This document shows positions 30,317-42,294 of a DNA stretch of 64,000 nt, piece by piece. Numbering within the stretch: the first letter of the stretch is position 1; every line of letters begins with the position of its first letter. Source of the stretch: Morchella semilibera (Eukaryota > Ascomycota > Pezizomycetes > Pezizales > Morchellaceae); assembly GCA_009192285.1 (NCBI GenBank), contig CM018603.1, forward strand, positions 4,270,588 to 4,334,587. Reading direction: 5' to 3'. The position numbers and the translations under genes were made by a program. The notes below the pieces were generated by a model. It made no database searches. It was not told the DNA's origin and worked only from the letters and a program-made list of their open reading frames with translations.

Positions 30317-31274
30317 ATCACCGCCAGTCGATCCGTATACATTACCAAACTGATTTTGAGATCGGGCTATGATCTGAGCGTGATATGAGCTTTACTTTCC
30401 TGATTGGGCGAGAACCCTGATGTTTGCCGCCTATTCAGATCCCAATCAGGCTCAACTACGGCTCCTTTGGGGAACCTCAGCGGGAATGAGGGTTAGGGTT
30501 GGGGACTTGGTGGTGCCTCGCCCCTTTCCTTTCCCCTCTACACCTCCATCTCCCCGCCTTCTCTCCACTTCCGCCACTACACTGGCACCTTGGCCTCTAC
30601 GGCTACACCTACACCCCCTACATCCGTCGTCGTCATCATTAGCACATGAGCTAATCGGGGAATTAAGCAGTGAGTCCAGCAGAGCCAGCAAAGCCGAGCA
30701 CCGACTAGTAGTCGAGACAAATCAAGCAGCGAACCCAGCATCCGACCAAGCACCTGAGTGCTTGAGTAAGTACTACGCCTTCCATTTCTACACCCTCATC
30801 CCTATGCCTCCATTTACGCCCCCCCCCCCCCCCACACACTCCCCGTTTCAATTGAGAATTGTGTCATAGTCGGGGCACGCGCGTGAGCTAATCGGTGAAA
30901 CAAGCAGCGAATCAAGTACGGGAGGCGTTGGCAAGCAGGCAGACAGGTGGGCAGGCGGGTAGGCAGGTGGACGGCTGCAGTAAAGACTTGTGTACTTAGT
31001 ATGAAGGATTTAATCAGAAATATATAAAAACTTAATCTGTGAAATTTACCTATGGAGAATAAGCGCAAATACTGGCCTACCTGCGCATTTGGATTTTTCA
31101 GCGAGTAAAATGATCATTGTATAGGTCTTCTCGCATCATACGATAAAAGAATCAGACTGAGCCAAAGGCTAGCTTCAGCGAGGCATAATAGAGAATATCA
31201 TATGAAACGCCAAATCAACCATATATTTATCCAGCTTAACTAAATATATACCAAGCTGATAATAACCGGCGATA
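30317..31274. mobile_element. Family A, copy 4, worn ends
   Basis: Begins near CACCGCCAGTCGATCCG and ends near ACCGGCGATA. The inner blocks keep the family order: TGATTGGGCGAGA, GGGTTAGGGTTGG, CTACACC units, a poly-C run, GGCAGG units, CTGCAGTAAAGACTTGTG, ATATGAAACGCCAAATCA. Non-coding. Confidence 0.55.
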
Positions 31275-31539
31275 GAGTATTATAGGGTGACAAAAGCTCT
31301 AGTAATTTTATACATAAGTACATGTACATGTAGGTCACGAAATGACTATAACTTAGCGACTACTAAGTAGAGATGCGACAAGGGTATTGATATGGTTAGA
31401 GAGCTGAAGGCTACTAGGACATAGTAACTAAATGTAGGTTTAAGTCCCTATTACTGGCTTTCGGGATTAGACTTTTGAAATGTTTCTGCTGGTTGCTTTG
31501 CAGGGATCACGAGAACCTTTGTCCCCCCACAATAGTATG
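31275..31539. other. No gene seen
   Basis: Short unassigned spacer between a family A copy and a SINE. Confidence 0.4.
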
Positions 31540-31840
31540 AGCCGTCAGAGGACGTTCCCAGCGTTGCAGTCGGCTAGTCCGCATGCGGGTGGGCCGGGCT
31601 AGCGTTGGCCGCGCTGGCGCTAAGAGGGGCAAAAGATGTCAGGTTTGCAAGTGGGGGCTATGGCCTAGTTGGCTAAGTCTGATTTAATTGCAGCACTTTC
31701 AGGTTCGGATCCCCCACTTGCTAACAAATATTTCCCAGGAAAGCTTTGGGCGGGTGGCCCATGTAAGTCTTTTGTTCTGGCGGGATAATATTTTTTTGCT
31801 TGGACACGGTGCAGCGCGGGGCACAGTCTGATTATCACGT
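31540..31840 (+). mobile_element. SINE family F, well-kept copy
   Basis: The 5' part starts AGTATGAGCCGTCAGAGG. The tRNA-like head has A box TGGCCTAGTTGG (31661-31672) and B box GGTTCGGATCC (31702-31712), 41 bp apart, flanked by GTGGGGG and CCCCCAC that could pair as an acceptor-like stem. The body has GCTTTGGGCGGGTGGCCC and a T7 run (31791-31797) where Pol III could stop. The 3' part is shortened. Confidence 0.8.
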
Positions 31841-32260
31841 TAAATACTTACACCCCCACATCTACGCATTCATCTCCATCTCTACGCCTTGATTTCTATG
31901 GTTTCATCTCTACGGCTTCATTTCTATGCCTTCAACAGGTAGTGAATCTAGCAAATCCATCACCCAATCCGGCGAGTCTATCGGAACCGACACCCAATCC
32001 AGAGAATCTAGCACCCAATCCAACAAGTCCAGCACCCAATCCAGCGTGTCCAGCACCCGGTCCAGCATATCAGGCACCAATCCAGCGAATCCAGCGAATT
32101 CAGCACCCAATCTAGCAAGCCCATCGAACCCAGCACCAAATCAGGCAGCACCCAACCAAGCAGCGGTCCAAGTAGGCATTGCAGGGAGGGAAGTAGGCAG
32201 TTACGGCAGGCAGGTCGGCAGGTAGGTAAGCAGGTAGGAAAGGTTGCTAGAGAGTAAATT
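31841..32260. repeat. Family A minisatellite module
   Basis: CTACGCCTTCATCTC units, then AATCCAGC/CAGCACCC units (about 31930-32160), then GGCAGG units ending GGTAGGTAAGCAGG. No inverted TACCGCC end on the left, so a truncated copy. Confidence 0.6.
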
Positions 32261-32775
32261 TCGGGTTACAAAATAACTGCGCACCCGCGTAGCAACCAAA
32301 GTTTCAATACCATACGACAGGATCCTAAATCAAGCTTTTTCAGATTACAAGTGAAATGACAGTCCATAGATTCCTAACGTTACGGGAATAGAACGATCTT
32401 TCTATATCTATTATAGTTGTTGAAATATTCCTCGCGGAGTCTGGGTCGTCGTTAGGTCCGCAGTTATTTTTGTACCCTGACAATACATATGGAATCGAGA
32501 AATAATCAAGAGCTTTATCTGTGAATTCACATATGCCACAGGAAGCATGAATACTGGCATACCTGCGCATCCAGATTTTTCACCGAATAAAACAGCCCTT
32601 ATATATGCAGTATGACATATACCAAGGCCGAATATATATAACTCTCACTGAACCCATAGATCAATTTTAAGGACATTATAGAAAATACCAGAATATATCA
32701 AATAATGGTTAATTTGGGCGTATGTAGGCATGCTATAATCCTCATATGCATATGCATACGGGCATTAATGTACAT
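32261..32775. other. No gene; partial family A block
   Basis: 32480-32600 has the family A GAATCGAGAAATAATCAAGAG and CCTGCGCATCCAGATTTTTC segments. The rest is AT-rich and unassigned. Confidence 0.4.
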
Positions 32776-33369
32776 TACCGCCAGTCCGTATAAAAATATC
32801 AGATCGATCCTAAGACCGGGGTATGATTTGACCATAATATGGGCTTTAGATACAGAATTACCGTCAATCGTCCCTAATTGGGCGATGACCTGATATTTCC
32901 CGCCTATTTAGATCCCGATCAGGCTCAAGTAGCGGTCCTTTTGGAGTGAATCATTCACGGAAAACTCATATCAAAAATCCTAGGAATGAGGGTTAGGATT
33001 GGAGACAGATATATCATGCTCACCCTTCCTTCTACACCTTCCCTACGCGTTGATCTAGACACCTCCACCATTACACCTTCATTACACCCCCGTCTCTATG
33101 GCCTCATCTACACACCCCCACCCCCAATCAATCATCATTATTATAATCGGTATGTGGATCCAGGAACCAATCGAGCGCTCAAGTATAGCGTCTCCACACC
33201 TTCCGCACCTATACCCCTACACATCATCTCTATGCCTCCAGCCACTCTGCCCCCCCCCCCCCACAACCCCACTGCAATTGGGCTAATCAGTGAAACCGGA
33301 AGTGAATCAAGCAGGGACGGCAGGCGGGCAGGCAGGTAGACGGCTGTAGTAAAGACCTGTGTACACTTT
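32776..33369. mobile_element. Family A, copy 5, right end missing
   Basis: Starts TACCGCCAGTCCGTATAAAAA and follows the family order to CTGTAGTAAAGACCTGTG. It then abuts the next copy with no closing GGCGGTA. Confidence 0.55.
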
Positions 33370-34482
33370 TACCGCCGCCAGCAAAGCCGTATGGGACTAA
33401 TTAAGAGCTCAAAAGCTATTAAAAGGGTGGCATAACCATCTTATCAAAACAAGGATTGATTGAGCCTGGTTTGGATATGATACCGATATTTGGTACATAA
33501 TTAGGGCCGGATAGGGCTCCATTAATGGTCTTTAGGTAGAGGCATATGCGTGGAAATGGTCATTGGGAATTCCGTGGGCTTTGGAGGGTTAGGGTTGGAA
33601 CCTAGCAGATACCAAACCCGCACGCCTCCCGCCCCTCCACCTCCACCTCTACACCACCACCTCTACGCCTTCATCTCTACGCCTCATCTCCACCGCCTCA
33701 TCCCTAGACCTCCATATCCGGCGCAGCGTCATCACGTCATCTGCAGCCCCCCCCTCCCACTTCATGGATACCGTGGTAGTAGAATCATCGTCATTATCCA
33801 AACATTAGCTACTCAGTGAATTAGGCGGCGAATCCAGCGAATCCAGCGAATCCATCACACAATCCGGCAAATCTAGCACCCAATCCAGCGAATCTGGCAA
33901 GGTCGAGCGAATCAAGCGGTGAATCAGGCACCTGCATCTACATCCCTGCTCCTTTATCTACCCCCCCCCCCCCTTTCGAAGTAGATGAAGTAGGCACACA
34001 ATCCAGCAAATCTGGTGAATCCGGTACCCGGTCTAGCGAATCTAAGTGGTATCCAATGCAAGCGAAACCAGCGAAACCAGCACCCAATCCAGCGGGTCCA
34101 TCGAATTCAGCACCCAGTCCAGCGCATCCGGCACCCAGCCCAGTAAATCCAGCGAATCCAACGCCCGGTGAAGTAGCACCCGGCCAAGCAGCCATTGCAG
34201 GCAGGCAGGCGGGCAGGTAGGCAGGTAGGAAAGTTTGCTAGTAGAGAGTTAATGTACATATTAAATAAAGAAATAATCAAGAGCTTTGTTCGTGAAATTC
34301 ACCTATGCCAGAAGGAGCATGGATGCTAGCCTAAGTATCAGACTGAGCCAAAAGTTAGCTTCGACAAGGCATGATAAAAAATATCATATGAAACGCCAGA
34401 TCAACCATATATCTACTTTCCTGTTTAACTAAACTCTATATCAAGCTGATGATGGCTTGAAGTAATATATGGACCGGCGGTA
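33370..34482. mobile_element. Family A, copy 6
   Basis: Starts TACCGCCGCCAGCAAAG and ends ATATGGACCGGCGGTA. Contains long AATCCAGC/CAGCACCC arrays (33820-33930, 33990-34180) and GGCAGGTAGG units. Confidence 0.6.
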
Positions 34483-34486
34483 AAGT

Positions 34487-34850
34487 AGTATGAGCCGTCA
34501 GAGCACGTTACCGGCGGGGCTAGTCCACATGCGGGTGGGACGGGCTAGCGTTGGCCGCGCTGGCGCCAAGAGGGACAAAAGATGGCAGGTTTGCAAGTGG
34601 GGGCTATGGCCTAGTTGGCTAAGTCTGATCTAATTGCAGCACTCTCAGGTCCGGATCCCCCACCCGCTAACAAATATTTCCCAGGAAAGTTTTGGGCGGG
34701 TGGCCCATGTAAGTCTTTTGTCCTGGCGGGATAATATCTTTTCTTCGACTCGGACATGGCGCAGCGTGGGGCCGAGTCCGGTTATCATGCATGACACCAT
34801 CCAGCGGGATCCGCCTTGACCGTTCCAGAGGATGTAAATACTGCACCGCT
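34487..34850 (+). mobile_element. SINE family F, longest copy
   Basis: Runs from AGTATGAGCCGTCAGAGC to the GATGTAAATACTGC tail. A box TGGCCTAGTTGG at 34607-34618. The B box has drifted to GGTCCGGATCC at 34648-34658, so this copy is probably transcriptionally weak. Shows the full 3' part (GGCGCAGCGTGGGGCCGAG, CCAGCGGGATCCGCC). Inserted 4 bp after a family A end. Confidence 0.75.
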
Positions 34851-35906
34851 CGTACGCATATCCATATGCGGATTATAGTAATGCCTGCGTACGCCCGAAT
34901 TAACCATCATTCGGTACCGATTCTGGTATTTCGTACAACGTCCTTAAAATGCTATGGTTTCGGTGAGAGTGATATATATTCAGCCTTGGTATACATGATA
35001 ATGCCTATCAATATAAGGGTCATTTTACTCGGTGAAAGGTCTGGATGCGTAGGTAAGCCAGTATCCACGCTTCTTCGGGCATAGGTGAATTTCACGGGTA
35101 AGACTCTTCATTACTTCTCGATTCAATATCCTCCTGAAATTTTGGGTTTCCAAAGAAAGGAACAACCGCCGTAAACCAGCAATGCAGACATGGAGGCAGG
35201 CAGGTACGTTGGCGCCAAGATGGCCGGCAGCAAGGAGGACAGCTTTCAAAAGAGGTGGAAGAACTGTGAGCCTTCCTATGAGACGATAGTTTCTGGTAGT
35301 CCATGGAGCCTCCATACCTGGGTGAATAGTGGATTCGCCGCTTTGTGCGGGATCGTATTTCTTCTTCCATCCTCCGTAGATCCTATGAGCTACCAGTTTC
35401 TCTATCTCCCGTTCTGCGTTGAGCGGAGGAGGACGCGGAATCGCGCGGAGCTGGCGAGGGTTGTCGTGGCGGGAATGAGAGCGTGTGGGTTGCGGAATCT
35501 ACGGTTCGACTCCATCTTCGAAATAACTAGCTCTGAGGGCACTGCCCAATGCTCTGGGGGCAAGGGCGCGTCCAAATGGTAGGTTAATGGCGTAAGGCGC
35601 CGCCCAAGGAATTAACCAAGGGACGGCGGAGGCTGTGGTCATTCGCAGCCAACGCCATCTCCGGTCATAAATATGGAGCGCCAGCCGATAAACCTATGTG
35701 ATATCCTAGCTTGGGGCATGCGTCATCGAGAATCACTCGAGCTACGCGGAACCCCGTCCCACCGAGATGTTCCTGGCGCTTCGTTTGCAAAACACTAAAG
35801 TCGAGAAGCGTGGGTTCGGGGTCGACATTGTTGAGAGTGAGTTAAAACGTTTAAGCCTCCAATAGTAACTATAGATGCATCTACATTACATGTCAAATAT
35901 TTGACT
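34851..35906. other. No supported gene
   Basis: A 130-residue plus-strand frame at 35190-35582 has no recognisable domain, no clear start context and overlapping minus-strand frames. I leave it unannotated. 34960-35100 holds family A blocks (GGTCTGGATGCGTAGGTAAG, GGTGAATTTCAC). Confidence 0.4.
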
Positions 35907-35937
35907 TCGACCCCGACTGGGAAATCATTGTGGAAAG
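35907..35937 (+). repeat. Tiny gypsy RNase H fragment
   Basis: 31 bp beginning TTCGACCCCGAC match the RNase H region of the element at 2453-2483 with one mismatch. The flanks do not match. Confidence 0.6.
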
Positions 35938-36026
35938 AGTTCGATACAAGGTATTGGACTGAGGATGATAAAGAAAACCCCATCACCCGACCCCAGCATT
36001 GAAGATACTCTTCAGCTCGCTATATC

Positions 36027-36580
36027 CGGGGTTCTCAGAGGTGCGTATCGGTATGATTTTCATGCCGTATCGTACGCACTGTTATATACTGCAGTGGTTA
36101 TCGAACTGCACGATACTTTGCAGACTCTTTATCATCCCAACTATGATATATCTTGTATTTTCTTTTGTTGAGGACGGCGGCGGGAAGTCCAGGGTAGTAT
36201 GATATTGTCATGGCCTTCGGGCTGGCTAATGATGTAAACAAAAAAAAACTATAATATATCATGCTGTAGACGAGTGATGTCCTATGTCGGACTGGATACG
36301 ATTAAACGAGTGATGTCTCATGTTCCTGGAAGTGTTCCAGGGCTTTAATTTCCTTTTCTTTTCCTCCTCTTCCTGATTCATGAACTGCGTAAATCAAGGT
36401 TAGTAAAGGTAAATGAAGATTTATTTAGTCGCCAAGTCCGTACCATAATATTAATGCTATTATCGGTACAGATGAAATCCATATCCTACCTAAATATCCT
36501 CATATCGTACTCTACTCACTGTACTGCCACCGAGCTTTATCGATATGTATTATAACACCACATTATCATTGAGGACCTTG
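36027..36580. mobile_element. hAT-like MITE family B, copy 3, perfect 8-bp target duplication
   Basis: Left CGGGGTTCTCAGAGG, right CATTATCATTGAGGACCTTG. Flanks GCTATATC at 36019-36026 and 36581-36588 are identical. Inverted relative to copies 1 and 2, with an extra ~150 bp on the left side. Non-coding. Confidence 0.8.
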
Positions 36581-36588
36581 GCTATATC

Positions 36589-38345
36589 ACACCTTCGCGC
36601 CGCCGAGGACCTATGGTAGTGTATGCTGCATTACAAGAAATTTTGTAGTTAATCCGTGGCTCTACTGCATCAAAGCGCAAACACCTTCCCGGGTCCACGA
36701 ATATCATCTGGTGATGTTCCTGAGGTTGTGGCTGTGGGTGTGATAGGGGGGGGGGCTGACTTCGAGGGCAAGAAGCAAGAGCTGGGGGGGATATTGCGGC
36801 TGCTGGCCTTTTTATGGTATCTATGTGGCGTGGTGGCGATTTGGTTTTGGTTTTTTTTGGTTTGTGGCAAGATACCTTCTTTGAGCGTCACACCTACCTC
36901 CAAGGAGCCGAACCTGGCCTAACAGACAAAATTGTAGATATACCTAATATGAAGACCTTGGCCTATTACCTTAGGATTTTGATATCCTGCCAAGTTAACG
37001 AGGCCTGGCAATTGGTGAGCGGCTCGTACCACCTGAGTTACCCATCAGCGGATTGGATGCCCTATTTAGTAGCGTAGGGTATGCGGGCGGGTTAGAGTAA
37101 ACACACAAAACAAGCGTCTCCGCTCCGCCTTCTACATGGTAGTTTATAGAAGGAAAGAAAACTATAATTCTAAGATACATTTGGTGAGTTCTTCAACCCA
37201 ACTGAGAGCTGGTTCTCTCAGCGTAAAGGACTTGGCAATGTCTATGCCTTTGGAATATAGTATATATATATATTCTCGCTGCGGACACCGCTAGTACCAA
37301 AACCACCTCCGGAACCGCGCAATTGTCGGCCATTGTTTCGTCATGCTTGATTCTAAGCCTCCCCTTCACATGAGCTAGCCGGTGCAGGCTCGCTCCACAC
37401 AACCCCAAGTCAGGTCTAACAACAATCCAGCGGAGATAGAAACACTTCCGGGAACCTCAACCGGCGTTGTGGGGCTTTCCCCAGGCCGTGCGTTTGGACC
37501 GCTTCCGTCCAACGGGGGATTCATCAGGAAGAGGAGACGGTCACAAAGTACTAAGGTTTGATTACCGAAGACCATGAAACTCAGAGATCTTAATCCAACC
37601 GCTCTCAATGAGAACATCAATCTCAAAATATAGCATTCTTATGGTATTTAAGGCGCTATTTCTTAACTGAAAATCTTGAGTATATCTAGATATTCTAACT
37701 TGGCCTAGAGGCTACATGTATGTGTTTAACTGATACCTCGTCCTTAAGGATCATACTTACTACCTACAACAGGATCGTGACGCTGCTGGAGTATCTACAG
37801 GTATGTAGGGAGTGTTGATGGTTGTTGTGCTCAGGGCTAGGTAAGTAGCAACTTACAAGTTACACACACCAAATCTCGAGGCTCTCAATCTGCTGGGGTG
37901 CCTGGGGATTCAATCTTAGCCAAAAAAAATGCAAGGGAGTTTCTGCGGGGGACGGAGGGACTCGCCGCGGTTCGACGGCTGTGGTAGCGAGTGCCTGTGG
38001 GTTAGGGTTGGAGTTACAGCCTCGGCAGGCCCCGCCGCCGCTGCACAAGCACCTCCGAGTGCTCTGTCCGTGGAGATGATTTGCCCTGGTGGCAGAAATC
38101 TACTAGCGAATTATACAGAGCCGTGTGGCTCAACCACCCTTATAATGTCTTGTCGCAGAAGCAGCTCGACGATACCAACAGCAGCAAATGATGGGCGGCC
38201 TCCCAATTAATGTTACACGATCACCATCAGCGAATGAGATGCGAAAGGTCATGTTGCGCCGGGTGAGAAGATGGGCCCGTTGTCAACATTGACGATATAC
38301 CACACGCAATAAAAATGCGAGATACATACATATTGAGACGCAACC
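36589..38345. other. No supported gene
   Basis: 36925-36990 is a partial copy of the fold-back family at 22468. Otherwise I find no domain, no repeated element and no frame with support on both sides. G-rich and T-rich runs near 36745 and 36845 create small spurious frames. Confidence 0.4.
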
Positions 38346-38348
38346 TTA

Positions 38349-38545
38349 CTCTAGAGGACAACCTTGAGTGACTAAGTCTTTTAACTAATTGACCTTATTA
38401 ATTGTACTAAAACGACCACCCTCGACCAAATGACGGCTAAATGACAAACTCGCTAAGCATCCAAAAACACTAAAGGATGAATCAATTTAACGATTGAATA
38501 AATGACTAAGTCGCGAAGAACACATTAACTCGCCAACTTGCTAAA
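38349..38545. repeat. Left subterminal region of element 2
   Basis: Copies of a short motif around AAATGAC, AAACGACC and TGACTAAGTC recur, for example at about 38369, 38411, 38428, 38439 and 38500. The right subterminal region carries the same motif in both orientations. Confidence 0.6.
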
Positions 38546-38858
38546 CAACAGATCCAACTAATTCTAGATCTATCAAAGATGTAATTTTCGTACATAGCCA
38601 GTTCTTCCCTTTCGAGTTCAGCAAACCCACTAACTCGTGTAAATCTCTAGCGTCAACGCAATCGACCATGGCTATTCCAGCACCATTTACCCTCAAATCA
38701 CCGAAGTTAGCTAAACCATACTCTCCAGATGTCCCGTCATCGCTTTGTGGTACTTAGACACAGCTAATATTATGTCGTTCAATAAACGCAACCATCAATT
38801 CAAGTTCGATGCTTTCCTCCAGATCCCCCATCGTATCTATTATTATAACACCATAGAA

Positions 38859-41800
38859 TCATGCATGGCCCATAAAGTCACGGTTGTTTATGTTCCGCCC
38901 ATTAATTGGAGGGAGTGAATAACATAAAACGGAAGAATCTCTAGTTGTCGCTGTGCTCAACGTCCTTTGGTAGTTTAGTCCCAATCCCAGCCACTTGCAT
39001 TGACGGTTCAACCAGCAATTAGAGTATCGCTTTATACTTATTCTATCATCTGGTCCGTGTAATCGTCCTAGCAGTTGATATGTTACTGTATGAACCCGCC
39101 GATGGAAACTATTCAATGCATTCAATTGACTTTCGTCTAGCATTAGCTCCGTAATTGGACCACGCCAATGGTAGTGCCGTAATACGATGTTGCTCTTCTT
39201 ATAAGATTCACTTGTTCTCGCGTCTTTTTCATAATTCAGAACCTCTTCCCAATTGCGATTTTCAGAACCCGGAACATCCTCTGAGTCCCACAACATGCTG
39301 ATTTCTTTACGGTCTGTTTTATCAACTGCTGTTTCTGTAAATCGGATAGAGTATCACAAAGCTAGGAACTTTAGTCTGGTCATTTGTAGAATTCATAGAC
39401 TGAGGTTTCGATCCGCAGCAGATCGTGACTTGACCATACGTGTTAGATAACCACATTGCCTCTCCATAGGAAACTGCCAAAATATATCCAGCGGCCCTAT
39501 ATCCCGTACACACTCTGCAATGTGTAATTGATAGTGCAATGTAGCATGACAAGCAGATACGTGTTCTAAATCATATCCATAGTAATCTCTCGTACTGCTC
39601 TGCGAAGTTAATGAGCAGAGTCTCCATCTCGTCAATATCCTCCCTGCTTAGTGCCCATTTCCGCATAAGATTCGCCGCCCTAACATATCCGAGCCAGCCG
39701 TTATAGTACTTTTTGGGTAGACGATCTTTTTGGTATATAGGAGAATATATTGACACCCAATTCATCCATTCCGACACCCTAAATTTGTATTTGCTGATAT
39801 TTCTTGGTGAACGGCCGAACGAGGTTGGAAATCCATGTCTTGACTCTGTTGATCCTAGCTCATGACCAATCTCTTTCCATATTTTCGCCGGCATTATACA
39901 ACCTGCAGGTGTGGCTATACCAAACTTCCCTTTCCAGTGACTAACCATCTGCTGTGCCAACCCTTCATATACCAAATGCATTATATCAACAGGAAAAGAC
40001 CTCGGAAATTGGATGGTCAGGAGCTCTGCGAATATTGATAGTCCATTGATACCAGGTATTCGGCTCATCTCTATGTTGTCCTCGTCCGCGATAGTGACAG
40101 CCTCGAAAGGAAAATCTTGATCAGTCGCCACTGGGAGATCTCTCAGATTGAATGTTTGTTCTCCGGATGTGAGGCGGCAGTAGACGTGCTTCTTTAATCT
40201 GCAATAGACTCCTTTTATTTGACAGAATCGATGGTATGCATATGAATTGACCCCTCTCGTCTTCATAAGGGTTGTCATTGTCAGTAGGTCGGCCGTTACT
40301 ACTGTTAGATGAACCCTTATCTGAAACCTCTCTTCAGTTGATCCATCAATTGCATCCACACGTTCTAAAAGGATCCTCAACTAAACGATAAACGGTCCCA
40401 AAAAACTATTAATATCAGCATGTTTTCTAGGTCCTAAATACACATTAGCCTAAATACCAACAAGCACGGGTTACTATTATTGCTTGGTACTAGAAATAAT
40501 CCCCAAAAGAATCATATTTTCTTTCTTCACTCTCTCAGCCGGTGTTAGATTCATGTTAATTGCTAGTAATGGCCATACGTCATATATGCCAAGTTCGAAT
40601 AGTTGTGACCCGTCATTAGAGAAGCTCAGCGCTATATCCCAGTTTTCACCATCACTTAAGAAGCCCTTCTTTCGGAGATCGTTGAATAAGTCGCTGTGCC
40701 AGAAATCTGTAATCAGTCCCACATCTGCAGGGCCACCCCTATTTGCTTCATATTGTCTGTTTGTCTCCTATCGATGAGAAAAATAATTGTTCATTTTATT
40801 CACTGTTTCTGTGTTGGCCCAGATCAACCTCAGTCTCTGCGTGATCAAGATATAGTAGAACGTTGCATATGGCTTTTTAATAGTACCATTAACCTATCGA
40901 TCCGTACCACATGTAGGATATGAGACCTTGTTAGGCCAATCAGCAAAACATAAACAGTTGTTTTTACAACAGTAATAACGAAGATGATTAATAGCCGTAT
41001 ATGTACCCAACTGAACTGCTATCGTATCCGACCTCATATTAATCGCTCCGTGTACTTTCACCATATCCTCGAAAGTGCTGTTCGGCATGTTGTGTTGAAT
41101 TTTGACTCTGAAAAAATCGAACCTTCTAGTGGTTTGTTATGGTATTTCCATTAGCTGGTCGCTGTTCAGATAGTCTTCATTGAGCAGCCCAAGGATCGTG
41201 ATGTTTGACGTATCCATGTCGATTCCCTGGTTCACAGTCGTTACACATATCCCGAGCGCTTCGTCATTGTTATTGTCAAATAGTTCTGGGAATTCCTCGC
41301 GAGCTCGTATTCCAAGTCAAGATCCACATTATCCCCTCCTATTTCTGCACCCACCCCATTTGTCTGAACCCCTTGATATTGTAAATGTTGTCGATACCCC
41401 ATCTTGTCCACAGGTCGCTGATCGGGGAAGTGCTGGCAGTACCCCATCTCATCCATCTCGACCGCTTCTTCCATTCCATCCACCTCATCTATCCCTCCCG
41501 TCCCATCCACCTGATTCATGTTGCCCAACTGAACCTCATCAACTGGCTGCTGTTAGTTGCTGCCTCGCCTTCCGGTTGGCGGTCATGTATTTGATAGGAG
41601 ATTGGCCTGGATGACATTGTGGCTACTGTATCGACGTCGGTGATTGGAATGTTCAGTTCTGTTTTTGACTGGGTAAGGCTTGCCATCTGGTCTGTATTTG
41701 TCGCAGTAACAATCCCGAGGCCAACCCCTGGGTTTTTGGTCCCTTCGCTCCATGTATGCTATAGTCAGTGTATCTATTGAACATGTGCGCGTATATAGTA

Positions 41801-42283
41801 AGATCCTTGTACATGTAATTGGATAGAGAACTAACAATTAAGTGTAGTGATCACGTGTGCCAGTAGATAGATACATGTTAAATTGAGAAACAACCGCATG
41901 TGACAAACCCATACGAATAATAATACTATGAAAAATATATTTAACAAATATTGATAGATAAAAGAAACCCAAGCCTAAATACCGTAAATATATGGCAAAT
42001 CATGCCTGATTGTCTTACGTGCACAGTTCCGGGCGACAACCCGATGGATCCACCCAAGCGCCCTCCTGTAGTGCGCCATGTATCCTCTAAGGATATCTGT
42101 ACTCATCTCAAAACTCAAATTCTCCCTAACCGATTGTGGAAGTCTAGTCCCGTATAGGTTGGTCCTATAGATTATCAAACTAGGTCCAGAGACATTGGAA
42201 TGATGGCTTTCATCACTGTATGAGGAATCATCACTCTCATACCAGCGGGAGTCGTTTGCCAACATGGAATCTGAACGTGTCAC
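38859..42283 (-). pseudogene. Tnp2-like CACTA transposase of element 2, decayed
   Basis: Minus-strand fragments, N- to C-terminal, follow the Tnp2-like order. 42283-41975 is a Ser/Asp-rich start with a basic HRVVARNCARKTIRH segment. 41528-41241 is low-complexity. 41088-40840 has the Cys cluster (YYCCKNNCLCF, YPTCGTDR). A short intron then leads to 40780-40477 (ITDFWHSDLFNDL, LSFSNDGSQLFELG), followed by the main domain 40380-39571 (INGLSIFAELLTIQFPRSFP, VDIMHLVYEG). A frameshift near 39595 moves the frame to 39602-39393 (HYQLHIAECVRDIGP, FPMERQCGYL). The C-terminal part is 39296-38859. Several in-frame stops and the frameshift mean no functional protein. The matching segments in element 1 (STDGVQLF, FPRSFPPDSMHL, MERFCGTL) support the family call. 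Confidence 0.8.
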
Positions 42284-42294
42284 ATCTTGTACAC

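Noticed and set aside
31654-31720. The SINE head as a genuine tRNA gene
   Set aside because: The B box is GGTTCGGATCC rather than GGTTCGAATCC, the anticodon arm does not pair, and the sequence recurs many times within a longer repeat.
35190-35582. 130-residue plus-strand ORF between repeats
   Set aside because: No domain, frames of similar length overlap on the minus strand, and it begins within repeat-like sequence.
36656-36922. 88-residue ORF with a hydrophobic segment
   Set aside because: The hydrophobic run is encoded by a G/T-rich low-complexity stretch; no start context or homology recognised.
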